A stretch of DNA of 64,000 nt. Origin: Sphingobium sp. AP49 (GTDB lineage Bacteria > Pseudomonadota > Alphaproteobacteria > Sphingomonadales > Sphingomonadaceae). The stretch lies in the NCBI RefSeq assembly GCF_000281715.2, contig NZ_CP124576.1:2177501-2241500 (forward strand), in the 5' to 3' direction. Below the pieces are notes generated by a model. That model worked only from the letters and a program-made list of their open reading frames with translations. It ran no database searches and was not told the DNA's origin. Made by a program: the position numbers and the translations under genes. This document shows positions 9,291 through 17,529 of this stretch, one piece after another (position 1 is the first letter of the stretch; every line of letters starts with the position of its first letter).

Positions 9291-10111
9291 TCGACGCCCA
9301 TGTCCATCTCTGGCAGCTCGGCCGCAACGATTGCAGCTGGCCCGGCGCAGACCTGCCGGCGATCCATCGCGACTATGGGCTGGATGATCTGCTCGCGCAG
9401 CTCGATGCCAACAAGGTCGATGCCGCGATCCTGGTGCAGAGCCAGGAATCGGAAGCCGACACCCACTGGCTGCTCGCGCTCGCGGCGGGGACGGATCGGA
9501 TCGCCGGTGTCGTCGGCTGGGTCGACCTTACCGGCGATGTCGCCGCCCGCGTCGCGGCGCTGCAGGTCGCCGGGCCACTGGTCGGCATTCGCCCGATGAT
9601 GCAGGGCCGCGCGCCCGACTGTTTCGACGATCCGGAACTGGCGCCCGGCTTCGCGGCGCTCGCCCGCCATGGCCTGGTGCTCGACGCGCTGGTGCGCCCG
9701 CAGCATCTCGCCTCGCTCGCCCGGCTGGCCCGGCGGCAGCCCGACCTCAGCATCATCATCGATCATGCTGCCAAGCCGCTGGTCGGCGAGGCGATCCCGG
9801 CAGACTGGCGCGCCGCCATGGCCGATCTCGCCGCCTGCCCCAATGTCGCCTGCAAACTGTCGGGCCTGCTCACCGAGCTGGCGCCGGGGGCAAGGGACGG
9901 CGCCGCCGCTCCCTTCATCGCAGAATTGCTCGCCCTGTTCGGCCCGGATCGCCTGCTCTGGGGCAGCGACTGGCCGGTGCTGACCCTCGCGTCCGACTAT
10001 GTTGCCTGGCTCGATCGCGCCCGCGCATCGCTGCCGGTCGCGGCCCATCGCGCCATCTTCGCCGACAATGCCGCCCGCCTCTATCGCGTCACGCAGGGAG
10101 CCGCCGCATGA
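9287..10111 (+). CDS. amidohydrolase-family lactonase, probable L-fucono-1,5-lactonase
   Basis: This is a 274-residue TIM-barrel amidohydrolase of the COG3618 type. Metal or catalytic residues are visible as HVH in MIDAHVHLWQ (His5, His7), His in IIIDHAAKP and Asp in LWGSDWPVL. COG3618 members include lactonases that open L-fucono-, L-rhamnono- or dicarboxylate lactones. It is coupled by ATGA overlaps to the FucP-like permease upstream and the aldo/keto reductase downstream, which would make its lactone substrate. Hydrolysis of L-fuconolactone to L-fuconate is the best reading. Confidence 0.86.
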   Translation: MIDAHVHLWQLGRNDCSWPGADLPAIHRDYGLDDLLAQLDANKVDAAILVQSQESEADTHWLLALAAGTDRIAGVVGWVDLTGDVAARVAALQVAGPLVGIRPMMQGRAPDCFDDPELAPGFAALARHGLVLDALVRPQHLASLARLARRQPDLSIIIDHAAKPLVGEAIPADWRAAMADLAACPNVACKLSGLLTELAPGARDGAAAPFIAELLALFGPDRLLWGSDWPVLTLASDYVAWLDRARASLPVAAHRAIFADNAARLYRVTQGAAA

Positions 10112-11091
10112 TCGACTTCCCGACCCTGGGCATGGGCACCGCGCCCATCGGCAATCTCTATCGCGTCGTCAGCGATGCGGAGGCGCGCGCGACCCTCGAC
10201 GCCGCCTTTGCCGCCGGCATCCGCTATTTCGACACCGCCCCCCATTATGGCTTTGGCCTTGCCGAACGGCGGCTGGGCGCGGCGCTGGCCGAACATGACC
10301 CGCAGGGCAAGGCGCGGGTCTCGACCAAGGTCGGCCGCCTGCTGCGGCCCACCGAAGCGCAGGGCGAGCGCCATGGCTTCGTCGATGCCGACCCGTTCGA
10401 GCCGCATTTCGATTATGGCCATGACGCCGTGCTGCGCTCCTTCGAAAGCAGCCAGAAGCGCCTGCGCCGCGACCGGATCGACCTGCTTCTCGCCCATGAT
10501 ATCGGCCGCCTGACCCATGGCGACGCGCATGCCGATCATCTCGCCGCCTTCCTTGACGGCGGCTATCGGGCGATGCGCGACCTGCGTGATGCCGGCGCGA
10601 TCGGCGCGATCGGCATCGGCGTGAACGAGGTCGCGATCTGCCACGACCTGCTCGACCGGGTGGAACTGGACGCGATCCTGATCGCCGGCCGCTACACTTT
10701 GCTCGATCGCGGCGCGGAGGAGCTGCTCGACCGCTGCGCCAGCGTCGATGTGCAGGTCATCGTCGGCGGCCCCTATAATAGCGGCATCCTCGCCCGCGAT
10801 CTCAGCGGCCCGCTCCATTTCGACTATGCCGCACCGGATGCGGCGATCCTCGCCCGCGCCCATGCCATGGCGGCGCTCTGCCGCGACGCCGGCGTCGCGC
10901 TGCCCGCCGCCGCGCTGCAATATCCGCTGCGCCACCCGCAGGTCATGGCCGTGATCCCCGGCCTGGTCGGCGCGGATCAGGTCCATGACACGATCGCCCG
11001 TCTGGGCGCCGCAATTCCCGACACGCTCTGGCCGGCGCTTGACGCGGCCGCCCGTGCCCATCCTCTTGCCAAGGCCCACAGCCATGCTTGA
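10108..11091 (+). CDS. aldo/keto reductase, probable L-fucose (D-threo-aldose) 1-dehydrogenase
   Basis: This is a 327-residue aldo/keto reductase. The tetrad is visible as Asp and Tyr in YFDTAPHYGFGLAE, Lys in VSTKVGRLL and His in LLAHDIGR. The YFDTAPHYGxGLxE signature and the LLRP segment match the D-threo-aldose dehydrogenase/pyridoxal dehydrogenase subgroup, which oxidises L-fucose to its lactone with NAD(P)+. Starts overlap the lactonase by ATGA, and the 3' end overlaps the small dehydratase subunit by 8 bp. This is the first committed step of the proposed oxidative L-fucose route. Confidence 0.85.
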   Translation: MIDFPTLGMGTAPIGNLYRVVSDAEARATLDAAFAAGIRYFDTAPHYGFGLAERRLGAALAEHDPQGKARVSTKVGRLLRPTEAQGERHGFVDADPFEPHFDYGHDAVLRSFESSQKRLRRDRIDLLLAHDIGRLTHGDAHADHLAAFLDGGYRAMRDLRDAGAIGAIGIGVNEVAICHDLLDRVELDAILIAGRYTLLDRGAEELLDRCASVDVQVIVGGPYNSGILARDLSGPLHFDYAAPDAAILARAHAMAALCRDAGVALPAAALQYPLRHPQVMAVIPGLVGADQVHDTIARLGAAIPDTLWPALDAAARAHPLAKAHSHA

Positions 11092-11392
11092 ACATGACAG
11101 CCGCCTCATCCTGCTGCACCCCGACGACAATGTGCTGATCTGCGTCAGCGCGATCGAGGCGGGCGACATATTGCCCGTATCCGGCGGCACCATCCCCGCG
11201 CGCGAAGGCATCGCGATCGGCCACAAGATCGCCCGTATGGCGCTGGCGCAGGGTGACAAGGTCATCAAATATGGCGCGCCGATCGGGTCGATGACGGCCC
11301 CGGTCGCGGCTGGCCAATGGGTCCATATGCACAATATGAAGAGCGATTATATCAGCAGCCACACCCGCACCGCGCTGGAGCAGGGCGCATGA
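11084..11392 (+). CDS. UxaA-family dehydratase small subunit (SAF domain)
   Basis: This is a 102-residue protein consisting of the SAF domain that forms the N-terminal part of altronate dehydratase UxaA (HPDDNVLICVSAIEAGD, then KVIKYGAPIG). In E. coli UxaA the two parts are one polypeptide. Here they are separate genes overlapping by ATGA, as also recalled for the fucose locus of Campylobacter jejuni. The start at 11084 lies inside the end of the reductase gene. It probably pairs with the next gene as an acid sugar dehydratase. Confidence 0.88.
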   Translation: MLEHDSRLILLHPDDNVLICVSAIEAGDILPVSGGTIPAREGIAIGHKIARMALAQGDKVIKYGAPIGSMTAPVAAGQWVHMHNMKSDYISSHTRTALEQGA

Positions 11393-12591
11393 TCCAGGGC
11401 TGGCTCCGTTCCGACGGGCGCAAGGGCATCCGCAATGTCGTCGCCGTCGCCTATCTGGTCGAATGCGCGCACCATGTCGCGCGCCGCATCGTCGACAAGG
11501 CCGATGATCCCGATGTCCAGCTGATCGGCTTCCCCGGCTGCTATCCCAATGCCTATGCGGCCAAGGTGATGGAGGCGATCGCCACCCATCCCAATGTCGG
11601 TGGCCTCGTCATCGTCTCGCTCGGCTGCGAAAGTTTCAATCGTGAGAAGCTGCGCGCCGTCGTGGAGGCCAGCGGCCGCCCGGCCGAACTGCTGGTGATC
11701 CAGGAAAAGGGCGGCACCGCCGCCACCATCGCCGCCGGGCTGGAAGCGGTCGAACGGGTGCGGGCGCAGATCGCATCGGTCGAGCGCGTGCCGATGGGCG
11801 TCGAGGAACTGGTCGTCGCCACCATCTGCGGCGGGTCGGACGGCACCAGCGGCATCACCGCCAATCCGGCGGTCGGCCGCGCCTTTGACCGGCTGGTGGC
11901 GGAAGGGGCGGCCTGCATCTTCGAGGAGACGGGCGAACTGGTCGGCTGCGAGAAGATCATGGCCGACCGCGCCGCCACGCCCGAACTCGCCGCCGCGATC
12001 GAGGCCTGCGTGCAGAAGGCGGAGGCCTATTATACCGTCATGGGCTTTGGCAGCTTCGCGCCGGGCAATGCCGAAGGCGGCCTCACCACCCAGGAGGAAA
12101 AATCCATGGGCGCCTACAGCAAGTCGGGCAGCTCGCGGATCGACGGCATATTGAAGCCGGGCGATATTCCCCCGATGGGTGGCCTCTATCTGCTCGACGT
12201 CGTGCCCGATGGCGAACCGCGCTTCGGCTTCCCCAACATCTCCGACAATGCCGAGATCGTGGAGCTGATCGCCTGCGGCGCGCATGTCACCCTGTTCACC
12301 ACCGGGCGCGGATCGGTGGTCGGATCGGCGATCTCGCCGGTCATCAAGATCTGCGCCAATCCCGAAACCGGCCGCCGCCTGGCCGCCGACATGGACGTCA
12401 ATGCCGGCCGCATCCTGGAGGGGGAAGCGACCCTCGACGATGTCGGGCAGGAAATCTACGACGCAATCCTCGCCGTCGCGGCGGGCGAGCGCAGCCTTTC
12501 CGAACAACTGGGCCATCAGGAGTTTATTTTGACCTACAAGGCTTTCGATCCCATCGGTCCCGAATGTCTGCCGATGGTGGCGCGCGCATGA
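11389..12591 (+). CDS. UxaA-family dehydratase large subunit, probable L-fuconate dehydratase
   Basis: This 400-residue protein matches the C-terminal catalytic part of the altronate dehydratase family: GWLRSDGRKGIRNVV at the start, IGFPGCYPN, VSLGCES, and ICGGSDGTSGITANPAVG in the middle. The conserved cysteines are those expected to bind iron in this family. In an L-fucose context it would convert L-fuconate to 2-keto-3-deoxy-L-fuconate, replacing the enolase-type fuconate dehydratase of other bacteria. It overlaps its small subunit and the SDR by ATGA. The exact substrate is inferred from neighbours. Confidence 0.86.
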   Translation: MIQGWLRSDGRKGIRNVVAVAYLVECAHHVARRIVDKADDPDVQLIGFPGCYPNAYAAKVMEAIATHPNVGGLVIVSLGCESFNREKLRAVVEASGRPAELLVIQEKGGTAATIAAGLEAVERVRAQIASVERVPMGVEELVVATICGGSDGTSGITANPAVGRAFDRLVAEGAACIFEETGELVGCEKIMADRAATPELAAAIEACVQKAEAYYTVMGFGSFAPGNAEGGLTTQEEKSMGAYSKSGSSRIDGILKPGDIPPMGGLYLLDVVPDGEPRFGFPNISDNAEIVELIACGAHVTLFTTGRGSVVGSAISPVIKICANPETGRRLAADMDVNAGRILEGEATLDDVGQEIYDAILAVAAGERSLSEQLGHQEFILTYKAFDPIGPECLPMVARA

Positions 12592-13331
12592 GCGCCCCGC
12601 AGAACGGCCGCCTCGCCGGCAAGACCGCACTCATTACCGCCGCCGCCCGCGGCATCGGCCGCGCCTCGGTCGAGCGTTTCGTGGCGGAGGGCGCCCGCGT
12701 CTTCGCCACCGACCGCGATCTCGATGCGCTTGACGGGCTGGAGGGCTGCGAACGGCTCGCCCTCGACGTCACCGACGGCGCCGCCGTGCGCGCACTGGCC
12801 GCAGACATCGGCCCGATCGACATCCTCGCCAACATTGCCGGCGTGGTCCATGCGGGCAATATTCTCGAATGCAGCCAGTCCGACTGGGACTTTGCCGTCG
12901 CGCTCAACATGACCGCCCAATATCACACCATTTCGGCCTTCCTGCCGGGCATGGTGGAAAAGGGCGCGGGCGCGATCGTCAACATGTCCTCCATCGCCAG
13001 CTCGGTGAAGGGCATCCCCAACCGCTTTGCCTATGGCGCGACCAAGGCGGGCGTGATCGGCCTGACCAAGGCGGTCGCCGCCGATTTCGTCGGGCAGGGC
13101 ATTCGCTGCAACTGCATCTGCCCCGGCACCGTCGACACCCCTTCGCTGCAGCAGCGACTGCACGACACCGGCGACTATGAAGCCGCCCAGACCGCCTTCG
13201 TCGCACGCCAGCCGATGGGGCGCCTCGGCAAGGCGCAGGAGATTGCCGGCCTTGTCCTCTATCTCGCCAGCGACGATGCCGCCTTCACCACCGGCGCGGT
13301 CCATGTGATCGACGGCGGCTGGGTGATGTGA
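12588..13331 (+). CDS. SDR-family dehydrogenase, probable 2-keto-3-deoxy-L-fuconate dehydrogenase
   Basis: This is a 247-residue short-chain dehydrogenase. The cofactor loop is TAAARGIG (Ala replaces the usual Gly), there is NIAG, a catalytic Ser in NMSSIASS, and the YGATK catalytic Tyr and Lys. An acidic residue after beta-2 (FATDRDLD) suggests NAD+ preference. The next step after a fuconate dehydratase in known pathways is oxidation of 2-keto-3-deoxyfuconate by an SDR, so this fits. The alternative is that it is the primary fucose dehydrogenase, as an SDR is in Campylobacter. Confidence 0.84.
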   Translation: MSAPQNGRLAGKTALITAAARGIGRASVERFVAEGARVFATDRDLDALDGLEGCERLALDVTDGAAVRALAADIGPIDILANIAGVVHAGNILECSQSDWDFAVALNMTAQYHTISAFLPGMVEKGAGAIVNMSSIASSVKGIPNRFAYGATKAGVIGLTKAVAADFVGQGIRCNCICPGTVDTPSLQQRLHDTGDYEAAQTAFVARQPMGRLGKAQEIAGLVLYLASDDAAFTTGAVHVIDGGWVM

Positions 13332-13675
13332 TGCGTCATGTGCTGCTGATCGACCTGGCCGACGATGCGGCCGCTATCGCCCAATATGAGGCCTGGCACG
13401 CATCGGGCGCACTGCCGCCGGCCATCGGCGCCAGCATCCGCGCTGCCGATGTCCGGGCGATGGACATTTATCGCAGCGGCAACCGGCTGGTCATGCTGAT
13501 GGAGACTGGCCCGGATTTCGACCCGGCGGCGAAGGCGGCGGCCGACGCCGCCGATCCGGCGGTGCAGGCCTGGGAAGCGCAGATGGACGGTGTCCAGCGG
13601 CCGTTGCCCTGGTCCGTTCCCGGCGCCAAATGGACCGCCGCCACCCGCATATTTTCCCTAGACGAACAGCCCTGA
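13331..13675 (+). CDS. L-rhamnose mutarotase/DUF718-family protein, probable L-fucose mutarotase
   Basis: This is a 114-residue protein of the RhaM/DUF718 dimeric alpha/beta-barrel type, with a segment DIYRSGNRLVMLMET and the ending WEAQMDGVQRPLPW. These enzymes interconvert pyranose anomers of 6-deoxy sugars. The ATG at 13331 overlaps the last base of the SDR stop. A GTG at 13328 could add one residue. As last gene of the coupled fucose set it would supply the anomer used by the dehydrogenase. Confidence 0.83.
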   Translation: MRHVLLIDLADDAAAIAQYEAWHASGALPPAIGASIRAADVRAMDIYRSGNRLVMLMETGPDFDPAAKAAADAADPAVQAWEAQMDGVQRPLPWSVPGAKWTAATRIFSLDEQP

Positions 13676-13688
13676 GAGACCCGATCTG

Positions 13689-15308
13689 ATGCGCAATCTT
13701 CTTCCCCTGCTCACGGGCGCCATGCTGCTCGCCACCCCCGCGCTGGCTCAGAATGGCGGACAAGTGCCGCATATCGAGAGCAAGAATGGCCGCCACGCCC
13801 TGATCGTCGATGGCGCGCCCTTCCTGATGCTGGGTGGTCAGGTCAATAACAGCAGCAATTATGCGACGCCCCTGAAGCAGGTCTGGGACCGACTCGACAG
13901 CATCCACGCCAATACGGTTGAAGTGCCGGTCGCCTGGGAACAGCTGGAGCCCAAGGAAGGCGAGTTCGACTATAGCTTCGTCCAGACCCTGCTCGACGAG
14001 GCGCGCGCCCATGACAAGCGCATCGTCCTCCTCTGGTTCGGCGCCTGGAAGAATACCGGCCTTGCCTATACCCCCGACTGGGTGAAGCTCGACAATCGCC
14101 GCTTCCCGCGCATGAAGACCGCCGATGGCAAGGATCATGGCGTGCTCTCGCCCCATGGCGCCGCCACGCTGGCGGCGGACAAGCGCGCGTTCCTCAAGCT
14201 CATGACCTATGTGCGCGACCATGATGCGCAGAATACGGTCATCATGGTGCAGCCCGAAAATGAAGTCGGCAGCTACCAGAATCCCCGCGACTTCAGCGCC
14301 GTCGCGCAGAAACTGTTCGACGGTCCGGTCCCGGCCGAGCTGACCCGTGCGCTCAAGAAGCCGGCGGGCAGCTGGAGGAGCGTGTTCGGTGAAACGGCGG
14401 ATCGCAGCTTCAACACCTGGTACACCGCCCGCTATATCGAGGAACTGGCCAAGGCCGGCAAGGCGATCAAGCCGCTGCCCATGTATGTGAACGCCTCGCT
14501 GACCGATCCCTACAAGCCGGTCGATCCGATGACCGTGTCGAGCGGCGGGCCGCAGGGTGACGTGATCGACATCTGGAAGGCGGCGGCCCCCTCGCTCGAT
14601 CTCGCCGCGCCCGACATTTATGACCGGGGCAGCCGCAACGTCTTCAAGCATCTCGATCTCTACACAAGGCCCGACAATGCGCTGATGGTGCCCGAAATCG
14701 GCAATGCCGCCGAATATGCCCGCTATTTCTGGTCGGCGCTGGGGCGCGGCGCGATCGGCTTCGCGCCCTTCGGCATGGATGATGCCGATTATTTCAACTA
14801 TCCGCTCGGCGCCAAGAGCTTCGACGACGCGACCATCCACGCCTTCGCGTCCAAATTCGGCGTACTCGGCGCAGCCATGCGCCCCTGGGCGAAGATCGCC
14901 TTCGCTCACCCGACCTGGGGCGCGGCGCGGCCGGACGACGGCACGCCGCTCAGCACCACCATGGGCGACTGGACGGTCACGGCCAGCTTTGGCCAGTGGC
15001 AGTTCGGCCAGCGCGAATGGTTCCCCAATGCCGACACCCCGGCCTGGGACAAGGCGATGGTCGGCGGCATGGTCGTGGCGCAACTGTCGGCCAATGAATT
15101 TCTCTTCACCGGCGACCATGTCCGCGTCCAGTTCGGCTCGCGCGACGGCGCCCCGGCCAACGGCATGATCGTCAAGGTCGAGGAAGGCCATTTCGAAGGC
15201 GACAACTGGGTCTTCGACCGCATCTGGAACGGCGACCAGACCGATTATGGCCTCAACCTCATCGACAAGCCGGTCTGGCTCAAGGTGACGATGGGCCGCT
15301 ATCGCTGA
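13689..15308 (+). CDS. exported beta-galactosidase-like glycoside hydrolase (GH35/GH42 type with DUF5597)
   Basis: This is a 539-residue protein with signal peptide MRNLLPLLTGAMLLATPALA. The TIM barrel carries the clan A signature: acid/base Glu192 in QPENEVGSY and a probable nucleophile Glu336 in MVPEIGN. The barrel is followed by a beta-rich C-terminal domain matching DUF5597. Homologues are usually annotated as GH35 or GH42 beta-galactosidases. It lies 13 bp after the mutarotase gene and is likely cotranscribed, which suggests removal of galactose from fucogalactosyl side chains after fucosidase action. Confidence 0.84.
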   Translation: MRNLLPLLTGAMLLATPALAQNGGQVPHIESKNGRHALIVDGAPFLMLGGQVNNSSNYATPLKQVWDRLDSIHANTVEVPVAWEQLEPKEGEFDYSFVQTLLDEARAHDKRIVLLWFGAWKNTGLAYTPDWVKLDNRRFPRMKTADGKDHGVLSPHGAATLAADKRAFLKLMTYVRDHDAQNTVIMVQPENEVGSYQNPRDFSAVAQKLFDGPVPAELTRALKKPAGSWRSVFGETADRSFNTWYTARYIEELAKAGKAIKPLPMYVNASLTDPYKPVDPMTVSSGGPQGDVIDIWKAAAPSLDLAAPDIYDRGSRNVFKHLDLYTRPDNALMVPEIGNAAEYARYFWSALGRGAIGFAPFGMDDADYFNYPLGAKSFDDATIHAFASKFGVLGAAMRPWAKIAFAHPTWGAARPDDGTPLSTTMGDWTVTASFGQWQFGQREWFPNADTPAWDKAMVGGMVVAQLSANEFLFTGDHVRVQFGSRDGAPANGMIVKVEEGHFEGDNWVFDRIWNGDQTDYGLNLIDKPVWLKVTMGRYR

Positions 15309-15319
15309 TCATTGGAATT

Positions 15320-15388
15320 GTCATTGCGAACGAAGTGAAGCAATCCACAGGAGCGCGGATTGGATTGCTTCGCTGCGCTCGCAATGAC
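15320..15388. repeat. palindromic REP-like element, copy 1
   Basis: Two 28-nt arms (15320-15347 and 15361-15388) form an imperfect inverted repeat with 25 of 28 positions complementary around a 13-nt loop. The core is GTCATTGCGA...GAAGCAATCCA. A second, perfect copy occurs at 21451-21519. It lies between convergent genes and could terminate both. Confidence 0.85.
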
Positions 15389-15417
15389 GCAGTCTATTAT
15401 GCTGAAATCGTCCTGAT

Positions 15418-16434
15418 CTAGCGCCAGCCCAGGGCCGGCGCGATATGCGTCAGGATGGACTCGATCACATGGGCGTTATAGGCGACGCCCAACTGGTTCG
15501 GCACGGTCAGCAACAGCGTGTCCGCTTCGGCGATCGCCTGATCCGCCTTCAACTGCTCGATCAGCAGTTCGGGCTCGGCGGCATAGGATCGGCCGAACAC
15601 GGCCTGCATATTGTCGATCACGCCGAACTGGTCCTTGCCGTCGCCGCGCCCGAAATAGTCATGATCGTCCTGGTTCATCAGGGCAAAGATCGAACGGGAC
15701 ACCGACACGCGCGGTTCGCGCGCATGACCTGCCTCTTTCCATGCTGCCTTATAGGCGCGGATCTGCTGGGCCTGCTGCACATGGAAGGGTTCGCCCGTCT
15801 CATCGGCCTTCAGCGTCGAGCTTTGCAGGTTCATGCCCATCTGCGCCGCCCAGATCGCGGTCGCGTTGGACGCCGATCCCCACCAGATGCGATCGCGTAG
15901 TCCGTCCGAATGCGGCTCCAGCCGCAGCAGTCCGGGCGGATTGGGGAACATCGGATTGGGATTGGGCTTGGCAAAGCCTTCGCCGTTCAGCAGGCGCAGA
16001 AACACTTCGGCATGGCGCCGGCCCATGTCCGCGTCGCTCTGTCCTTCCGCGGGCGCATAGCCGAAATGGCGCCAGCCATCGATCACCTGTTCGGGTGAAC
16101 CCCGGCTGATGCCCAGTTGCAGCCGGCCGCCGCTGATCAGGTCGGCCGCGCCTGCATCCTCGATCATGTAGAGCGGGTTTTCATAGCGCATGTCGATGAC
16201 GCCGGTGCCGATCTCGATCCGGCTGGTTTTGGCGCCGACCGCCGCCAGCAGCGGGAAGGGCGATCCGAGCTGGCGCGCGAAATGATGGACGCGGAAATAG
16301 GCGCCGTCTGCGCCCAGTTCCTCGGCCGCGACGGCCAGGTCGATTGATTGCAGCAGCACGTCGCTCGCCGATCGGGTGGCGGAATAGGGGGCCTGCGACC
16401 AATGGCCGAAGGACAGGAAACCGATCTTCTTCAT
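15418..16434 (-). CDS. LLM-class flavin-dependent oxidoreductase (luciferase-like)
   Basis: This is a 338-residue TIM-barrel flavoprotein of the bacterial luciferase-like family: KIGFLSFGHWS at the N-terminus, AEELGADGAYFRVHHFARQ, EIGTGVIDMRYENPLYMIEDAGAAD, and the phosphate-binding segment LQLGISRGSPEQV. Such proteins use FMN and a reductase partner, or sometimes F420. No flavin reductase gene lies beside it and the substrate cannot be told. It is monocistronic and faces the beta-galactosidase gene. Confidence 0.86.
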   Translation of the reverse strand: MKKIGFLSFGHWSQAPYSATRSASDVLLQSIDLAVAAEELGADGAYFRVHHFARQLGSPFPLLAAVGAKTSRIEIGTGVIDMRYENPLYMIEDAGAADLISGGRLQLGISRGSPEQVIDGWRHFGYAPAEGQSDADMGRRHAEVFLRLLNGEGFAKPNPNPMFPNPPGLLRLEPHSDGLRDRIWWGSASNATAIWAAQMGMNLQSSTLKADETGEPFHVQQAQQIRAYKAAWKEAGHAREPRVSVSRSIFALMNQDDHDYFGRGDGKDQFGVIDNMQAVFGRSYAAEPELLIEQLKADQAIAEADTLLLTVPNQLGVAYNAHVIESILTHIAPALGWR

Positions 16435-16527
16435 CTTGGGCCTTCCAGCTTACTCTCTAGCCCAAGAGCTGGCGTCGCCGCGCCGCAAGCGCAACCGCGT
16501 GATTGGAATAGAAGAGTTTCCGATCCG

Positions 16528-17529
16528 CTACCGGACGAGCGGCACCGCTGCCAGCCGGTCCGCCGACGTCAGGAACAATGTCTTGCCGCCCTCGCCGATG
16601 CAGCAATTGGCGATCGCCTTGCCGGTGCGGATCTTGCCGAGCAGCCGGCCGTCCGGCGCGCAGATATGGACGCCGCCGGGGCCGGTGGCGAAGACCGTGC
16701 CGTCCGGCGCGGTCTTGATCCCGTCGGGCAGGCCCGGCTCGCCCGCCGCCAGTTCCCTGGCCATGTCGCGGAACAGGCGCTGGCCGGTCGGTAGGCCGTC
16801 GGCGCCCAGACTATAGGCCAGCACTTGCGGCTGCTTCTCGTCCGACAGGGCCAGATACAGGGTGCGCCCGTCCGGTGACAGGGTCACGCCATTGGGCCGG
16901 CGATGGCTGCCGTCGATCAGCGTGACCATGCCATCGGGCGTCAGCCGGTAGAGGCCGTTGACGCCGATTTCCCGCAGCGGCGACGTGTCGCCGTCGGTCA
17001 GGCCATAGGGCGGATCGCTGAAATAGATGCTGCCATCGGCCGCGATCGTCAGGTCGTTGGGGCTGTTGAAGCGCTTGCCCTGATAACGGTCGGCCAGGAT
17101 CGTCCGCGCCTTGGTCTTGAGGTCCACCCGCACGATCGCGCGCGTGCCGCTGTCGGCGCCGACCAGATGGCCGTCCCTGTCGATCGCGATGCCGTTGAGG
17201 CCCGCCTCGCGTATCTCCTTGGGTATCGCCGTCTGCAGGCCGGAGGGCGAGAGGAAGGGCGATACCCCATCCTTGCGGGTCCAGCGATAAACGATGTTGG
17301 ACGGCGGATCGCCGAACAGCAGGGCGTCGATCGGCGCGGCCCAGGTCGGCCCCTCGACCCAGCGATAGCCCTGCGCCAATATCTCCACCTGCGCGCCGGG
17401 CGCGATGATGCGGTCGATCGCCGGATCGATCCGGTCGATCCGCGCGGCCGGCAGGTCGGCCGCGTGCGCAAGGGCGTGGGTGAGGGGCAGGGCGGCCATC
17501 CCGGCCAGCAGGGTACGACGATCGATCAT
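16528..17529 (-). CDS. exported SMP-30/gluconolactonase-family lactonase
   Basis: This is a 333-residue protein with a leader containing DRRTLLAGMAALPL, consistent with export. The six-bladed propeller of the SMP-30 family is shown by the metal-binding Glu in WVEGPTW, Asn and Asp in NSPNDLTIAADGSIYFSDPPYG, and RRPNGVTLSPDGRTLYLA. These proteins hydrolyse aldonolactones such as glucono-1,5-lactone. The start overlaps the stop of the upstream oxidoreductase by ATGA, so the pair may oxidise a sugar and open its lactone in the periplasm. Confidence 0.86.
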   Translation of the reverse strand: MIDRRTLLAGMAALPLTHALAHAADLPAARIDRIDPAIDRIIAPGAQVEILAQGYRWVEGPTWAAPIDALLFGDPPSNIVYRWTRKDGVSPFLSPSGLQTAIPKEIREAGLNGIAIDRDGHLVGADSGTRAIVRVDLKTKARTILADRYQGKRFNSPNDLTIAADGSIYFSDPPYGLTDGDTSPLREIGVNGLYRLTPDGMVTLIDGSHRRPNGVTLSPDGRTLYLALSDEKQPQVLAYSLGADGLPTGQRLFRDMARELAAGEPGLPDGIKTAPDGTVFATGPGGVHICAPDGRLLGKIRTGKAIANCCIGEGGKTLFLTSADRLAAVPLVR

